6,555 nucleotides of DNA from NCBI GenBank assembly GCA_030152275.1, contig JASLHF010000195.1, positions 1 to 6,555 of the forward strand. Direction: 5' to 3'. Under the pieces are notes generated by a model. The model made no database searches and had not been told where the DNA came from. It worked only from the letters and a program-made list of their open reading frames with translations. Both the position numbers and the translations under genes were made by a program. Each line of letters starts with the position of its first letter. Position 1 is the first letter of the stretch. The stretch is from Acinetobacter sp. (lineage in GTDB: Bacteria; Pseudomonadota; Gammaproteobacteria; Pseudomonadales; Moraxellaceae). Below are positions 1-5,237 of this stretch, piece by piece.

Positions 1-130
1 GATATTTTGATATTTTGATATTTTGATATTTTGATATTTTGATATTTTGATATTTTGATATTTTGATATTTTGATATTTTGATATTTTGATATTTTGATA
101 TTTTGATATTTTGATATTTTGATATTTTGA
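1..130. repeat. Perfect 8-bp tandem repeat (GATATTTT)16
   Basis: Sixteen uninterrupted, identical copies of GATATTTT fill positions 1-128, followed by GA, after which the sequence becomes unique. One decayed unit-like word (GATATTTC) follows at 143-150. The array touches the left edge, so its true length is unknown and it may also mark a contig end. The absence of any mismatch suggests recent expansion by slippage or an assembly artefact. Every plus-strand frame is stopped by TGA within three units, while all three minus-strand frames stay open (repeating KISKYQNI). Eight is not a multiple of three, so a copy-number change inside a gene would shift frame. No gene is visible that uses it. Confidence 0.95.
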
Positions 131-196
131 GGCAAGAGTGCTGATATTTCCTGCAAGCCGCACGCGCTGAATTGAAATACGCTGTATGAACAAATG

Positions 197-239
197 CCGC
201 ATAAAAAAGCCCCGAATTTTTCAGGGCTTTTTTATGCGG
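197..239. terminator. Strong bidirectional intrinsic terminator
   Basis: A perfect 16-bp stem pairs 197-212 with 224-239. The inner part is GC-rich (GCCC/GGGC), flanked by A6 on the left and T6 on the right. A further GAA/TTC pairing (214-216 with 220-222) can extend it inside the loop. The symmetric A and T tracts let it stop transcription on either strand. It lies downstream of the minus-strand Sel1-repeat gene and probably also serves a plus-strand gene left of the window. Confidence 0.9.
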
Positions 240-258
240 TGAGATAATGTACTAGCCA

Positions 259-297
259 GATGCTGCGGGTCTGCGCTAAAGCTTTGCGCGCAGCATC
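259..297. other. Inverted repeat, 9-bp arms
   Basis: GATGCTGCG (259-267) is the exact reverse complement of CGCAGCATC (289-297), with a 21-nt GC-rich loop. It lies in the 3' untranslated region of the Sel1-repeat gene, between its stop codon and the terminator. It has no T tract, so it is more likely an mRNA 3'-end structure than a terminator. Function unknown. Confidence 0.55.
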
Positions 298-305
298 AGG
301 CTTTC

Positions 306-327
306 AGCTGACCCATCAGCTTTTTTT
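306..327 (+). terminator. Terminator-like hairpin over the Sel1 gene stop codon
   Basis: AGCTGA (306-311) pairs with TCAGCT (316-321) around a 4-nt loop (CCCA), and T322-T327 follow on the plus strand, which is the shape of a short intrinsic terminator. It overlaps the last codons of the minus-strand gene, whose AAA AAA AGC TGA end creates the T tract. It could block antisense transcription into that gene, or it may simply be a by-product of its lysine codons. Confidence 0.35.
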
Positions 328-1125
328 GCCAGCCGGTTTTGGATTTTTGGCCTGTTCTGCAATCATCTTATTAACCGTCGCTAAAGACTCTTTGGCTTGA
401 GGCACATTTTCTTTGGCCAGTGCAGTAAAGATTTTTTGCGCTTCGGTCAAATTTTGCGGCACGATATTGCCGTTGGCGAACATATTGCCTACCGCCATCA
501 GCGCAGGAATATAGCCTTTTTTCGCTAAGTCCTGAATGCTGCTGAGGCCTTGCTGAATAGGCTTGTCATCTTTATTTTTAAAGCCGGTGCTGATGTCATA
601 CAGCGCTTTGGCGTGAATAGCCTGATAGTTGCCTTGCTGAATCAGCGGCTGAAGTTTGGCTAAACCGGCTTTGTCAGATTCAGGCTTATTTTCAGAGAAC
701 AGCAGCACAGCCAAGTCGACAGTAGCATCATCAAAACCCTGAGCTGATGATTTTTCTAAGTATTGCTTAGCTTTTACAGAATCTTCTTTTAGCCCCATTG
801 CGCCAGTCAGGTAATTTTTACCTAAAACATAGTTGGCGACAGGATAGCCTTTACTGGCCGATTCTTCATACAGCTGCACGGCTTTCTTTTCATTTTTTGC
901 TGTGCCTTGGCCCGTTTGAGTCAAGTAAGCTAAATTATATAGGGCTTGAGCGTTGCCTTGTTTTGCCAGTTTTTCCAGCGCCTGATAAGCGCCAGTCATG
1001 TTATTGGCTTTAACCATAGCTTCAATTTTGGCGAATTCAGGATCGATGGCTGGTTTTGTATCGGTGCCTGCAAGTGCAAATTGTGAAGACAGCGCGATTA
1101 AACCAGCTAAAAGAATTTTTTTCAT
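316..1125 (-). CDS. Secreted Sel1-like repeat (tetratricopeptide-type) protein
   Basis: This encodes a 269-residue exported protein built of Sel1-like repeats, the TPR-related helical hairpins that generally scaffold protein-protein contacts. The start is taken at 1125 rather than at the in-frame ATG at 1203. From 1125 the protein opens with a typical Sec signal peptide (MKK, hydrophobic core, cleavage after ALA at residue 19), and an AAGG ribosome-binding site sits 7 nt upstream. The 26 extra upstream residues would bury the signal. Repeats with the A-x-x-x-L-A/G pattern run from about residue 57 to 130 (GNAQALYNLAYLTQ, GYPVANYVLGKNYLTG), become degenerate through 131-200, and recur at about 204-238 (GYIPALMAVGNMFANG). 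The tail is lysine-rich (ending KPAGKKS). Predicted location is the periplasm. It is monocistronic, with its own terminator downstream. Partner and role cannot be read from sequence. The family assignment is firm; the function is unknown. Confidence 0.88.
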   Translation of the reverse strand: MKKILLAGLIALSSQFALAGTDTKPAIDPEFAKIEAMVKANNMTGAYQALEKLAKQGNAQALYNLAYLTQTGQGTAKNEKKAVQLYEESASKGYPVANYVLGKNYLTGAMGLKEDSVKAKQYLEKSSAQGFDDATVDLAVLLFSENKPESDKAGLAKLQPLIQQGNYQAIHAKALYDISTGFKNKDDKPIQQGLSSIQDLAKKGYIPALMAVGNMFANGNIVPQNLTEAQKIFTALAKENVPQAKESLATVNKMIAEQAKNPKPAGKKS

Positions 1126-1132
1126 TTTTAAA

Positions 1133-1140
1133 CCTTTTTT
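1133..1140 (-). promoter_or_regulatory. Ribosome-binding site fixing the Sel1 gene start
   Basis: The minus strand reads AAAAAAGG here, with 7 nt to the ATG at 1125. This supports the signal-peptide start over the longer upstream start at 1203. Confidence 0.7.
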
Positions 1141-1150
1141 AAAAACAGCA

Positions 1151-1168
1151 ACATAAATCCATTTATGT
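1151..1168. promoter_or_regulatory. Perfect palindrome, possible operator
   Basis: ACATAAAT (1151-1158) and ATTTATGT (1161-1168) are exact reverse complements separated by CC. The site lies 26 bp upstream of the Sel1-gene start codon, just downstream of the candidate -10 box at 1172-1177. A repressor bound here would cover the predicted transcription start. The dyad is seen directly; the operator role is inferred. It is too AT-rich to be a stable RNA hairpin. Confidence 0.4.
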
Positions 1169-1171
1169 GGA

Positions 1172-1177
1172 GTTATA
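1172..1177 (-). promoter_or_regulatory. Candidate -10 box for the Sel1-repeat gene
   Basis: The minus strand reads TATAAC (5 of 6 to consensus) about 47 bp upstream of the start codon. No good -35 hexamer lies at normal spacing: the best at 16 nt is TTATTG, and TTGAGT is too close. The promoter is therefore weak, activator-dependent or misassigned. Confidence 0.3.
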
Positions 1178-1414
1178 CATCTGCGGATGAACTCAATAAT
1201 CACATCATAATTAGAATTATGTGAAAGTAAATATGCCTTTTGTGAAATATTTCAATCGGTATTGCGTTAATGGCCTGCATTGATTTAGATCAGAAATTTT
1301 CTGAAAGATTAAAGTCACATTACTGCAGTTTTCTGAAGTGATGCTGAATTTAAGGTTTGCTTTCTGCGCCAGTTTTGTTTAAATCAGCGCAGCTTCACAT
1401 GAAAGAACGGAACC

Positions 1415-1660
1415 ATGTTTATTAAAGCCATTAAGCGCAATTATGACAAAATCAATCAAGATGACAGCATTGCGCATGAAGATAAAATTGACGCATTGCT
1501 GATGAAGCTGGGCGGAGAGTTTTTAGTGAGTAAAGATGACCGCGTGTATATCTTTGAAAAAGATGGCCAAAGCGCCAAGTTTGACGCCAAGCATGCGCGG
1601 GACTTTTCGTTCAAAGAATATTTATGCAAAGATATGAACAAGCTGTTCCATGGGTTTTGA
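1415..1660 (+). CDS. Small hypothetical protein, 81 residues
   Basis: I do not recognise this protein. It is a short, highly charged, probably cytosolic protein with no signal peptide and no membrane segment. It begins MFIKAIKRNYDK and has a central stretch (about residues 20-55: AHEDKIDALLMKLGGEF, then VSKDDRVYIFEKDG) that reads as a helix followed by beta strands, suggesting a small folded domain. There is one cysteine (residue 71). The codon use and the balanced Lys/Asp/Glu composition look like a real gene. The ribosome-binding site is poor (GAACGGAACC before the ATG), and no other in-frame start is likely. It stands alone, divergent from the Sel1 gene and 251 bp from the next gene. The minus-strand ORF inside it is a shadow. 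Confidence 0.65.
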   Translation: MFIKAIKRNYDKINQDDSIAHEDKIDALLMKLGGEFLVSKDDRVYIFEKDGQSAKFDAKHARDFSFKEYLCKDMNKLFHGF

Positions 1661-1699
1661 GTGAAACCTGTTGCATTAAAAGCAGCCGCAACAAAGGTC

Positions 1700-1748
1700 T
1701 GAGGGGGAGTGATTGTACTTCCCTCAAGATGTGTTCCGTATACATCTT
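1700..1748. other. Two abutting hairpins downstream of the small gene
   Basis: The first hairpin (1700-1726) pairs TGAGGG with CCCTCA and AGT with ACT around a 6-nt loop, with a G-U pair and one bulged G. The second (1726-1748) pairs AAGATGT with ACATCTT around a 9-nt loop that a G-U pair can shorten to 7 nt. They share A1726. No T tract follows either one, so they are not canonical intrinsic terminators. They may protect the 3' end of the small gene's mRNA or belong to an unannotated RNA. Confidence 0.45.
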
Positions 1749-1850
1749 ATTATGCAAAGCATTAAATTTTCAAATTCTTAGATTATGAATAATTAATTAT
1801 TAAAAGTTTTAATTTTCAAATAGATAAATTTTTTAAAAACAATAACTCAA

Positions 1851-1856
1851 TATAAT
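1851..1856 (+). promoter_or_regulatory. Consensus -10 box for the sugar dehydrogenase gene
   Basis: A perfect TATAAT lies 55 bp before the ATG at 1912. The region upstream (about 1761-1850) is very AT-rich, including a dyad at 1799-1813 (ATTAAAA, G, TTTTAAT), and could act as an UP element. The -35 position at 16-17 nt spacing is only a T-rich run, so the promoter may rely on the -10 and upstream A/T contacts. The predicted start site is near 1863. Confidence 0.55.
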
Positions 1857-1911
1857 GCAGACAAGCGTTTATGCTAAAACCATCGAATAAGATTAATCGA
1901 GCGCGCTAAAT

Positions 1912-3087
1912 ATGATAAAAATAATATCGATATTATTCATAAGCTTGGTTTGTTCCATCTGTGCTTTTGCACAACAGCCGAAACTTGTTGCGCAGCAAAT
2001 TAAGCTAAAAAATGGCAAGCAATTTTCCTTAAATCTGCCCTCAGATTACGACATTATTCCTGCTGCCGAAGGTTTAAAGCGCGTGCGTTTTTTTGCTCAA
2101 GCTCCAGACGGCAGGATGTTTGTCACAGATATGTATGATTTGATAGACAATAAAAAAGGTACTGTTTTTATTTTGGATGATTGGAAGGCGCAAACGGGGA
2201 AATTTGGCAAAATCATTCCTTATATGACGGGGTTAAGAAACCCTAATTCAGTGCAATTTTATACCGATGCGCAAGGGCAAGATTGGCTGTATATCGCTGA
2301 AACACATCAATTGACTCGACGAAAATTTACCCAAGGCGAGATAAAATCAACGGCTAACGCTGAGGTGTTAGCGACTTTTCCCGATTATGGTTTAAGTTAT
2401 AAATACGGCGGCTGGCATTTAACCCGAACAATTGCAGTTGGCGGAAACGGCAAAATTTATGTGTCGGTTGGATCAAGCTGCAATGCCTGCGCCGAAAAAG
2501 AACCAGTTCGAGCGTCTGTTTTAGAAATGAATCCCGATGGTTCTGCACAAAGGGTTTACGCCAAGGGCCTGCGCAATGCGGTCGGTTTAAAATGGATAGG
2601 TAAGTTCTTATTTGCGACCAATCAAGGTGCAGATCATTTGGGCAATGCGAAGCCGGATGAAACCTTTTATGCGCTGAAAAGTGATGCAGATTATGGCTGG
2701 CCTGCGTGTTATTCGCGGAATGGGAAAGTCATGGCAGATGCTAAATTTAAAGGCCTGTCCGATTGCAAGAACGCGCCTGCGCCTTATGCGAATTTCCCGT
2801 CACATTCGTCGGCGCTAGGCTTTGATTATTTTGACTTGCCCAATACCGATGAAGTGATCAAAAACGCTTTTTTGGTGGCGCTGCATGGTTCAACTGATGA
2901 GGCCATTGGTCACGGCTATAAAATAGCGATTATGCGCAAAGGGCAAAAACTTGAAACGTTTATGGATGGATTTTTAGCGGGTAAAACTGTGAATGGACGA
3001 CCTGCTGATATTTATAAAATTGATGAAAAATCCTTCTATTTTTCTGATGACCGCGCAGGTGTGGTTTATTACGTCAGGAAGAAATAA
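1912..3087 (+). CDS. Exported PQQ-type glucose/sorbosone dehydrogenase family protein
   Basis: This is a 391-residue member of the glucose/sorbosone dehydrogenase beta-propeller family. Members oxidise aldoses or related sugars in the periplasm, usually with pyrroloquinoline quinone. A Sec signal peptide covers residues 1-20 (cleavage AFA/QQ). Family landmarks follow in order: APDGRMFVTD (64-73), TGLRNPNSVQF (106-116), YIAETHQL (127-134), GGWHLTR with the candidate catalytic-base His169, GKIYVSVGSSCNACAE (180-195), the signature GLRNAVGL (219-226, Arg221/Asn222, matching the Arg-Asn pair near PQQ in soluble glucose dehydrogenase), NQGADHLG...PDE (237-250) and DYGWPACY (260-267). Cysteine pairs Cys190/Cys193 and Cys266/Cys285 may form disulfides. 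It resembles the sorbosone-dehydrogenase-like branch more than classical soluble glucose dehydrogenase, which is longer. True substrate and PQQ use are unproven. The ribosome-binding site is weak. It is monocistronic and convergent with the DsbC-like gene. Confidence 0.85.
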   Translation: MIKIISILFISLVCSICAFAQQPKLVAQQIKLKNGKQFSLNLPSDYDIIPAAEGLKRVRFFAQAPDGRMFVTDMYDLIDNKKGTVFILDDWKAQTGKFGKIIPYMTGLRNPNSVQFYTDAQGQDWLYIAETHQLTRRKFTQGEIKSTANAEVLATFPDYGLSYKYGGWHLTRTIAVGGNGKIYVSVGSSCNACAEKEPVRASVLEMNPDGSAQRVYAKGLRNAVGLKWIGKFLFATNQGADHLGNAKPDETFYALKSDADYGWPACYSRNGKVMADAKFKGLSDCKNAPAPYANFPSHSSALGFDYFDLPNTDEVIKNAFLVALHGSTDEAIGHGYKIAIMRKGQKLETFMDGFLAGKTVNGRPADIYKIDEKSFYFSDDRAGVVYYVRKK

Positions 3088-3101
3088 TGTGTGAAATCCA
3101 A

Positions 3102-3136
3102 AATAAAGCCAAAGTATTTTATGCCTTGGCTTTATT
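3102..3136. terminator. Shared terminator between convergent genes
   Basis: AATAAAGCCAA (3102-3112) pairs perfectly with TTGGCTTTATT (3126-3136), an 11-bp stem around a 13-nt loop. It sits 14 bp after the sugar dehydrogenase stop and 32 bp after the minus-strand DsbC-like stop. The minus-strand side runs into a T-rich tail (CTTTATTTT), so termination should be better in that direction, though both genes can use it. Confidence 0.7.
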
Positions 3137-3168
3137 AATGTGTAGATGTTCAAATGCACCTTTAGAAA

Positions 3169-3903
3169 TCAATTTAGTTTTACTTTTTTGACCTCAATAA
3201 AGTTTTCGAACTCTTCTTCATCCGACATACCCGTCATGCGCTGTCCTGCGGCATTAAAAATGGTCGGCGTCACTGAAATATTCAGTTTTTGGGTTAATTT
3301 CATATTCAAATCAATAGGATTGATACAGTCGGTAGATTGCTGTTTGGGCGCTTGGTCATCTACTAAATAATTTATCCAAGCCTTTAACGGTTCTTTAGAG
3401 CACCAAATTTTTTTGGCAGTTGTCAAAGCGTCAGGGTGAAGATGGGGGAGTGCAAATGGAAAGGTATAAATCGTGATGTTATCTAATTCTTCAAAAAAGC
3501 TTTGCGCCATTTGGCATGCTGGGCAGTCTGGATCGGCAAATACATAAATGATCCGCTTTCCATTGCCTTTGACTTCTTTAAATGCCTGATTTAAAGGCAG
3601 CTGTTTGGAGTTAATCGCATAATGCTGCTGGTACACCGCATTGTTAATGTTCTTTTCTGTGTTGAGATCGAAAACTGCACCATGAATTAAATACTTCCCG
3701 CTTGAGTCCAGCATAAATGACCCGCGCTGATTAGATAAAATATAGAGGCCTTGAATAGGCGGTTTATCAATAAATTCGGGCTTTAATTCGTGGGGAAATG
3801 ATTGAGAAACCTTTTGAATCGTGTCTAGTTCACCGGCAACTGCGGCAGTGCCGCAAAACCATAAACTGATAAAAATTGAAGTCAGATTAATTGTTTTTTT
3901 CAT
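3169..3903 (-). CDS. dsbC: DsbC-like periplasmic thiol:disulfide isomerase
   Basis: This 244-residue protein matches the DsbC/DsbG family, which reshuffles wrong disulfides in the periplasm and is kept reduced by the membrane protein DsbD. The signal peptide ends at about residue 23 (AVA/GEL). Residues about 25-100 correspond to the N-terminal dimerisation region (including GLYILSNQRGSFMLDSSGKYLIHGAVFDL), and a thioredoxin fold follows. The active site is FADPDCPACQMA, with the redox pair Cys127-Pro-Ala-Cys130. The cis-proline loop is VTPT (Pro213). Cys168 (KIWCS) and Cys193 (STDC) sit where E. coli DsbC has its structural second disulfide. The length is close to E. coli DsbC (236). The CPAC motif differs from CGYC of E. 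coli DsbC and CPYC of DsbG, so the DsbC versus DsbG label is by overall resemblance. It is monocistronic, with a weak ribosome-binding site before the ATG at 3903. Confidence 0.88.
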   Translation of the reverse strand: MKKTINLTSIFISLWFCGTAAVAGELDTIQKVSQSFPHELKPEFIDKPPIQGLYILSNQRGSFMLDSSGKYLIHGAVFDLNTEKNINNAVYQQHYAINSKQLPLNQAFKEVKGNGKRIIYVFADPDCPACQMAQSFFEELDNITIYTFPFALPHLHPDALTTAKKIWCSKEPLKAWINYLVDDQAPKQQSTDCINPIDLNMKLTQKLNISVTPTIFNAAGQRMTGMSDEEEFENFIEVKKVKLN

Positions 3904-3931
3904 ATTGTTTAGTCATTGATATTTTAGTAAT

Positions 3932-3960
3932 TATTTACAGATTGGCTAAAAAAATAGCAA
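3932..3960 (-). promoter_or_regulatory. Candidate promoter of the DsbC-like gene
   Basis: On the minus strand TTGCTA (3955-3960) is followed after 17 nt by TAAATA (3932-3937). The overlapping AATAAT (3930-3935), at 19-nt spacing, is a better -10 match. A T7 tract lies in the spacer. It is placed between the ygfZ terminator and the DsbC-like start, supporting separate transcription of the two genes. Confidence 0.35.
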
Positions 3961-3998
3961 GCTCTATGCAAAAGCCTTTAAATACTCATCTAAGATAT

Positions 3999-4023
3999 AA
4001 AAAAGCCCCTAAACATAGAGGCT
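3999..4023 (-). terminator. Intrinsic terminator of ygfZ
   Basis: On the minus strand AGCCTCT pairs with AGGGGCT (4017-4023 with 4004-4010, one G-U pair) around a 6-nt loop, followed by a run of six T (3999-4004). It lies 32 bp after the ygfZ stop and upstream of the DsbC-like promoter, separating the two minus-strand units. Confidence 0.85.
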
Positions 4024-4054
4024 GATTGATCATTACATTATAAAAAATATCAGT

Positions 4055-4780
4055 TTACTGCGGTCTTGCCACATCGCCATTCAATGCATCAGGCAATGCT
4101 AAAACAGTCACATCTAACTCTTCCAAAGCTTCTGGGCGGGCAACAACCAGCGCCACATAGCCATTTTCAACCGCTGCGCTATTGACGACTTGAACGCCTT
4201 TATTCAATTGTTCACCTTCGGCAGGAGCAGCGCCTCGACCGGCAATGGCATGCAGCCATGCTTTCGGTTTGGCTTTAAACCATAAACGCGCAATGACTTC
4301 CTGACCTAAGTAGCAGCCTTTGTCATAGTGCACGCCTTCACGTTGATGCAGGCGCAATTCCTGCGGCTGGAATAAATGCTCAATGGCTTGATCAATATAA
4401 GCTTGACCCGCTTGAATGGCTTGAACTTGCCATACTGCGGCATCTGTCGGCTCGGCAGCAAAAGCGGTTTCGCCATCTACTAAACTAGGATAAACCTGAC
4501 CGGCTGCTTCCAGTTTCATTTTTGAAAATGCGCCAAACTTTTTAATATGTTTGGCAAATTCTTCGGCCTGATCTGCGGTAGTGACAATCACAAAGCTTTC
4601 GGCATTTAATTTCGTTAACCACAGACCAAACTGAATACGGCCTTTCAAGTCGCAGATGGCTGTATAGCGCGTCTGATTTTCTTCAAGGCGTTCAACATGC
4701 AAAGTCACTTGCCCTTGCAGGAATTTTTGCGCATCCGCACCATTTAAAGTGAAGGATGTAAAAGTCATCGGCGTTGACAT
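4055..4780 (-). CDS. ygfZ: Folate-binding YgfZ/GcvT-family protein
   Basis: This encodes a 241-residue YgfZ-type protein, a GcvT-fold folate-binding factor. Its family supports assembly or repair of certain Fe-S enzymes and tRNA modification such as MiaB-dependent thiolation; it acts in the cytosol. The diagnostic motif KGCYLGQE (residues 154-161 from the chosen start) carries the conserved Cys156. Other family segments are FTLNGADAQKFLQGQVT near the N-terminus, YTAICDLKGRIQFGLWL (about 39-55) and LRLHQREGVHYDKGCYLGQEVIARLWFKAKPKAWL (about 142-176). The start at 4780 is chosen over an in-frame ATG at 4804 because GAGG lies 6 nt upstream, on 4787-4790. A third ATG at 4768 is less well placed. 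The protein is clearly shorter than E. coli YgfZ (326 residues), apparently reduced in the C-terminal barrel region, which I believe is usual in Acinetobacter. It is a single gene with its own terminator. Confidence 0.9.
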   Translation of the reverse strand: MSTPMTFTSFTLNGADAQKFLQGQVTLHVERLEENQTRYTAICDLKGRIQFGLWLTKLNAESFVIVTTADQAEEFAKHIKKFGAFSKMKLEAAGQVYPSLVDGETAFAAEPTDAAVWQVQAIQAGQAYIDQAIEHLFQPQELRLHQREGVHYDKGCYLGQEVIARLWFKAKPKAWLHAIAGRGAAPAEGEQLNKGVQVVNSAAVENGYVALVVARPEALEELDVTVLALPDALNGDVARPQ

Positions 4781-4786
4781 GATCGG

Positions 4787-4790
4787 CCTC
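4787..4790 (-). promoter_or_regulatory. Ribosome-binding site deciding the ygfZ start
   Basis: GAGG on the minus strand is 6 nt from the ATG at 4780. It overlaps the codons that a start at 4804 would use, which argues that 4780 is the true start. Confidence 0.7.
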
Positions 4791-4852
4791 GGTATAAATA
4801 TCATTAATTTTGAATACCGATATTTTGCAGCAAGCCGGGCCGATAGGCAAAC

Positions 4853-4876
4853 AAAAAGCCCATATTGCTATGGGCT
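4853..4876 (-). terminator. Terminator of the multicopper oxidase remnant
   Basis: On the minus strand AGCCCATA (4869-4876) pairs perfectly with TATGGGCT (4857-4864) around a 4-nt GCAA loop, and T5 (4853-4857) follows. The TAG stop of the oxidase remnant lies inside the hairpin. Its intact state indicates that the gene decayed while its 3' end stayed in place. Confidence 0.8.
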
Positions 4877-5237
4877 GAACTCAGCTGTGCGGGGCTGCAT
4901 CAAAACACGCTGTTCAGAAGGGCTGCGCGGCGCGCTATTGCAGTCATATTGATCGCCGCAGATGCGCAGGACTTCCATCATGCCCTGATCTTCATGATCG
5001 AGAATATGACAGTGTGGCAGGAAGCCGCCTTCAAATTTTTCATATTTGCTGCGCACTTTATTTTATAGCCTTGTTTGATAAACAGCGTGTCTTTCCATAT
5101 GCCTTTCAGGCCGTGATACTGCGAGTCAATTTTACCGCCGCTGTCTTTATCAGTGCTTCCATTAGTGCTTCCGGCTGCGCATACGGTCTCGAAAGCTTAA
5201 TGTTCAGATTGTGGCTCATTGCGCTGCCGGTCAGCAT
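4868..5237 (-). pseudogene. Multicopper oxidase, C-terminal remnant with two frameshifts
   Basis: This is the broken 3' end of a multicopper oxidase. The last segment (5059 down to 4868) encodes KVRSKYEKFEGGFLPHCHILDHEDQGMMEVLRI, which contains the HCHxxxHxxxGM signature binding the type 1 and type 2/3 coppers, then a tail with two more cysteines. The segment just upstream, one frame over (about 5172-5057), reads GSTNGSTDKDSGGKID...GLKGIWKDTLFIKQGYKIK, which fits the WKDT strand that precedes the HCH motif in this family. Restoring one A on the minus strand in AAAATAAAG (near 5057-5060) rejoins them. A second shift near 5172 separates a further stretch (5237 to about 5175, MLTGSAMSHNLNIKLSRPYAQPEA), whose membership in the oxidase is less certain. 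A TGA precedes that stretch. All N-terminal copper sites are absent. Both shifts behave as 1-nt deletions, so sequencing error is possible, but the missing front makes it non-functional anyway. Confidence 0.82.
5149..5172. repeat. 12-bp tandem duplication inside the oxidase remnant
   Basis: ATCAGTGCTTCC (5149-5160) and ATTAGTGCTTCC (5161-5172) are adjacent copies with one mismatch. On the minus strand they encode GSTN-GSTD, a flexible linker-like stretch. The upstream frameshift of the remnant falls at this duplication, consistent with replication slippage. Confidence 0.7.

Larger units (their letters stand above)
1126..1414. other. Divergent intergenic region with several short palindromes
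   Basis: This 289-bp spacer separates the divergent Sel1 and 81-residue genes. It holds perfect dyads at 1151-1168, 1206-1221 (CATAATT, AG, AATTATG), 1243-1254 (TGAAATATTTCA) and 1291-1303 (CAGAAA, T, TTTCTG). A 9-bp direct repeat TTTTCTGAA occurs at 1297-1305 and 1329-1337. I could not find a strong promoter for the rightward gene. The best guess is TTGCTT (1357-1362) with TAAATC (1380-1385), at 17-nt spacing. No gene longer than a few codons is seen. Confidence 0.6.

Noticed and set aside
1..130. CRISPR array
   Set aside because: The units are 8 bp, contiguous and without spacers; this is a simple tandem repeat.
143..160. Similarity between GATATTT...GCAAGCCG here and at 4819-4837
   Set aside because: The shared words are short with a gap between them; not enough to call a dispersed repeat from one window.
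1126..1203. N-terminal extension of the Sel1-repeat protein from the ATG at 1203
   Set aside because: The extension precedes a complete signal peptide, and the internal ATG at 1125 has a good AAGG site.
1871..1909. 12-codon upstream ORF (MLKPSNKINRAR) ending two bases before the sugar dehydrogenase ATG
   Set aside because: It has no ribosome-binding site, and a frame this short is expected by chance.
1912..1971. Lipoprotein signal in the sugar dehydrogenase
   Set aside because: Cys14 and Cys17 lie in the hydrophobic core but the preceding residues (ISLV, VCSI) do not form a lipobox; AFA/QQ at residue 20 fits signal peptidase I.
4781..4804. Longer YgfZ start at 4804
   Set aside because: The GAGG site at 4787-4790 lies inside this extension and points to 4780.
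4868..5056. Intact 62-residue gene beginning MRSKYEKF
   Set aside because: Its first residues continue an upstream oxidase segment in another frame and it consists only of the C-terminal copper motif, so it is a fragment.
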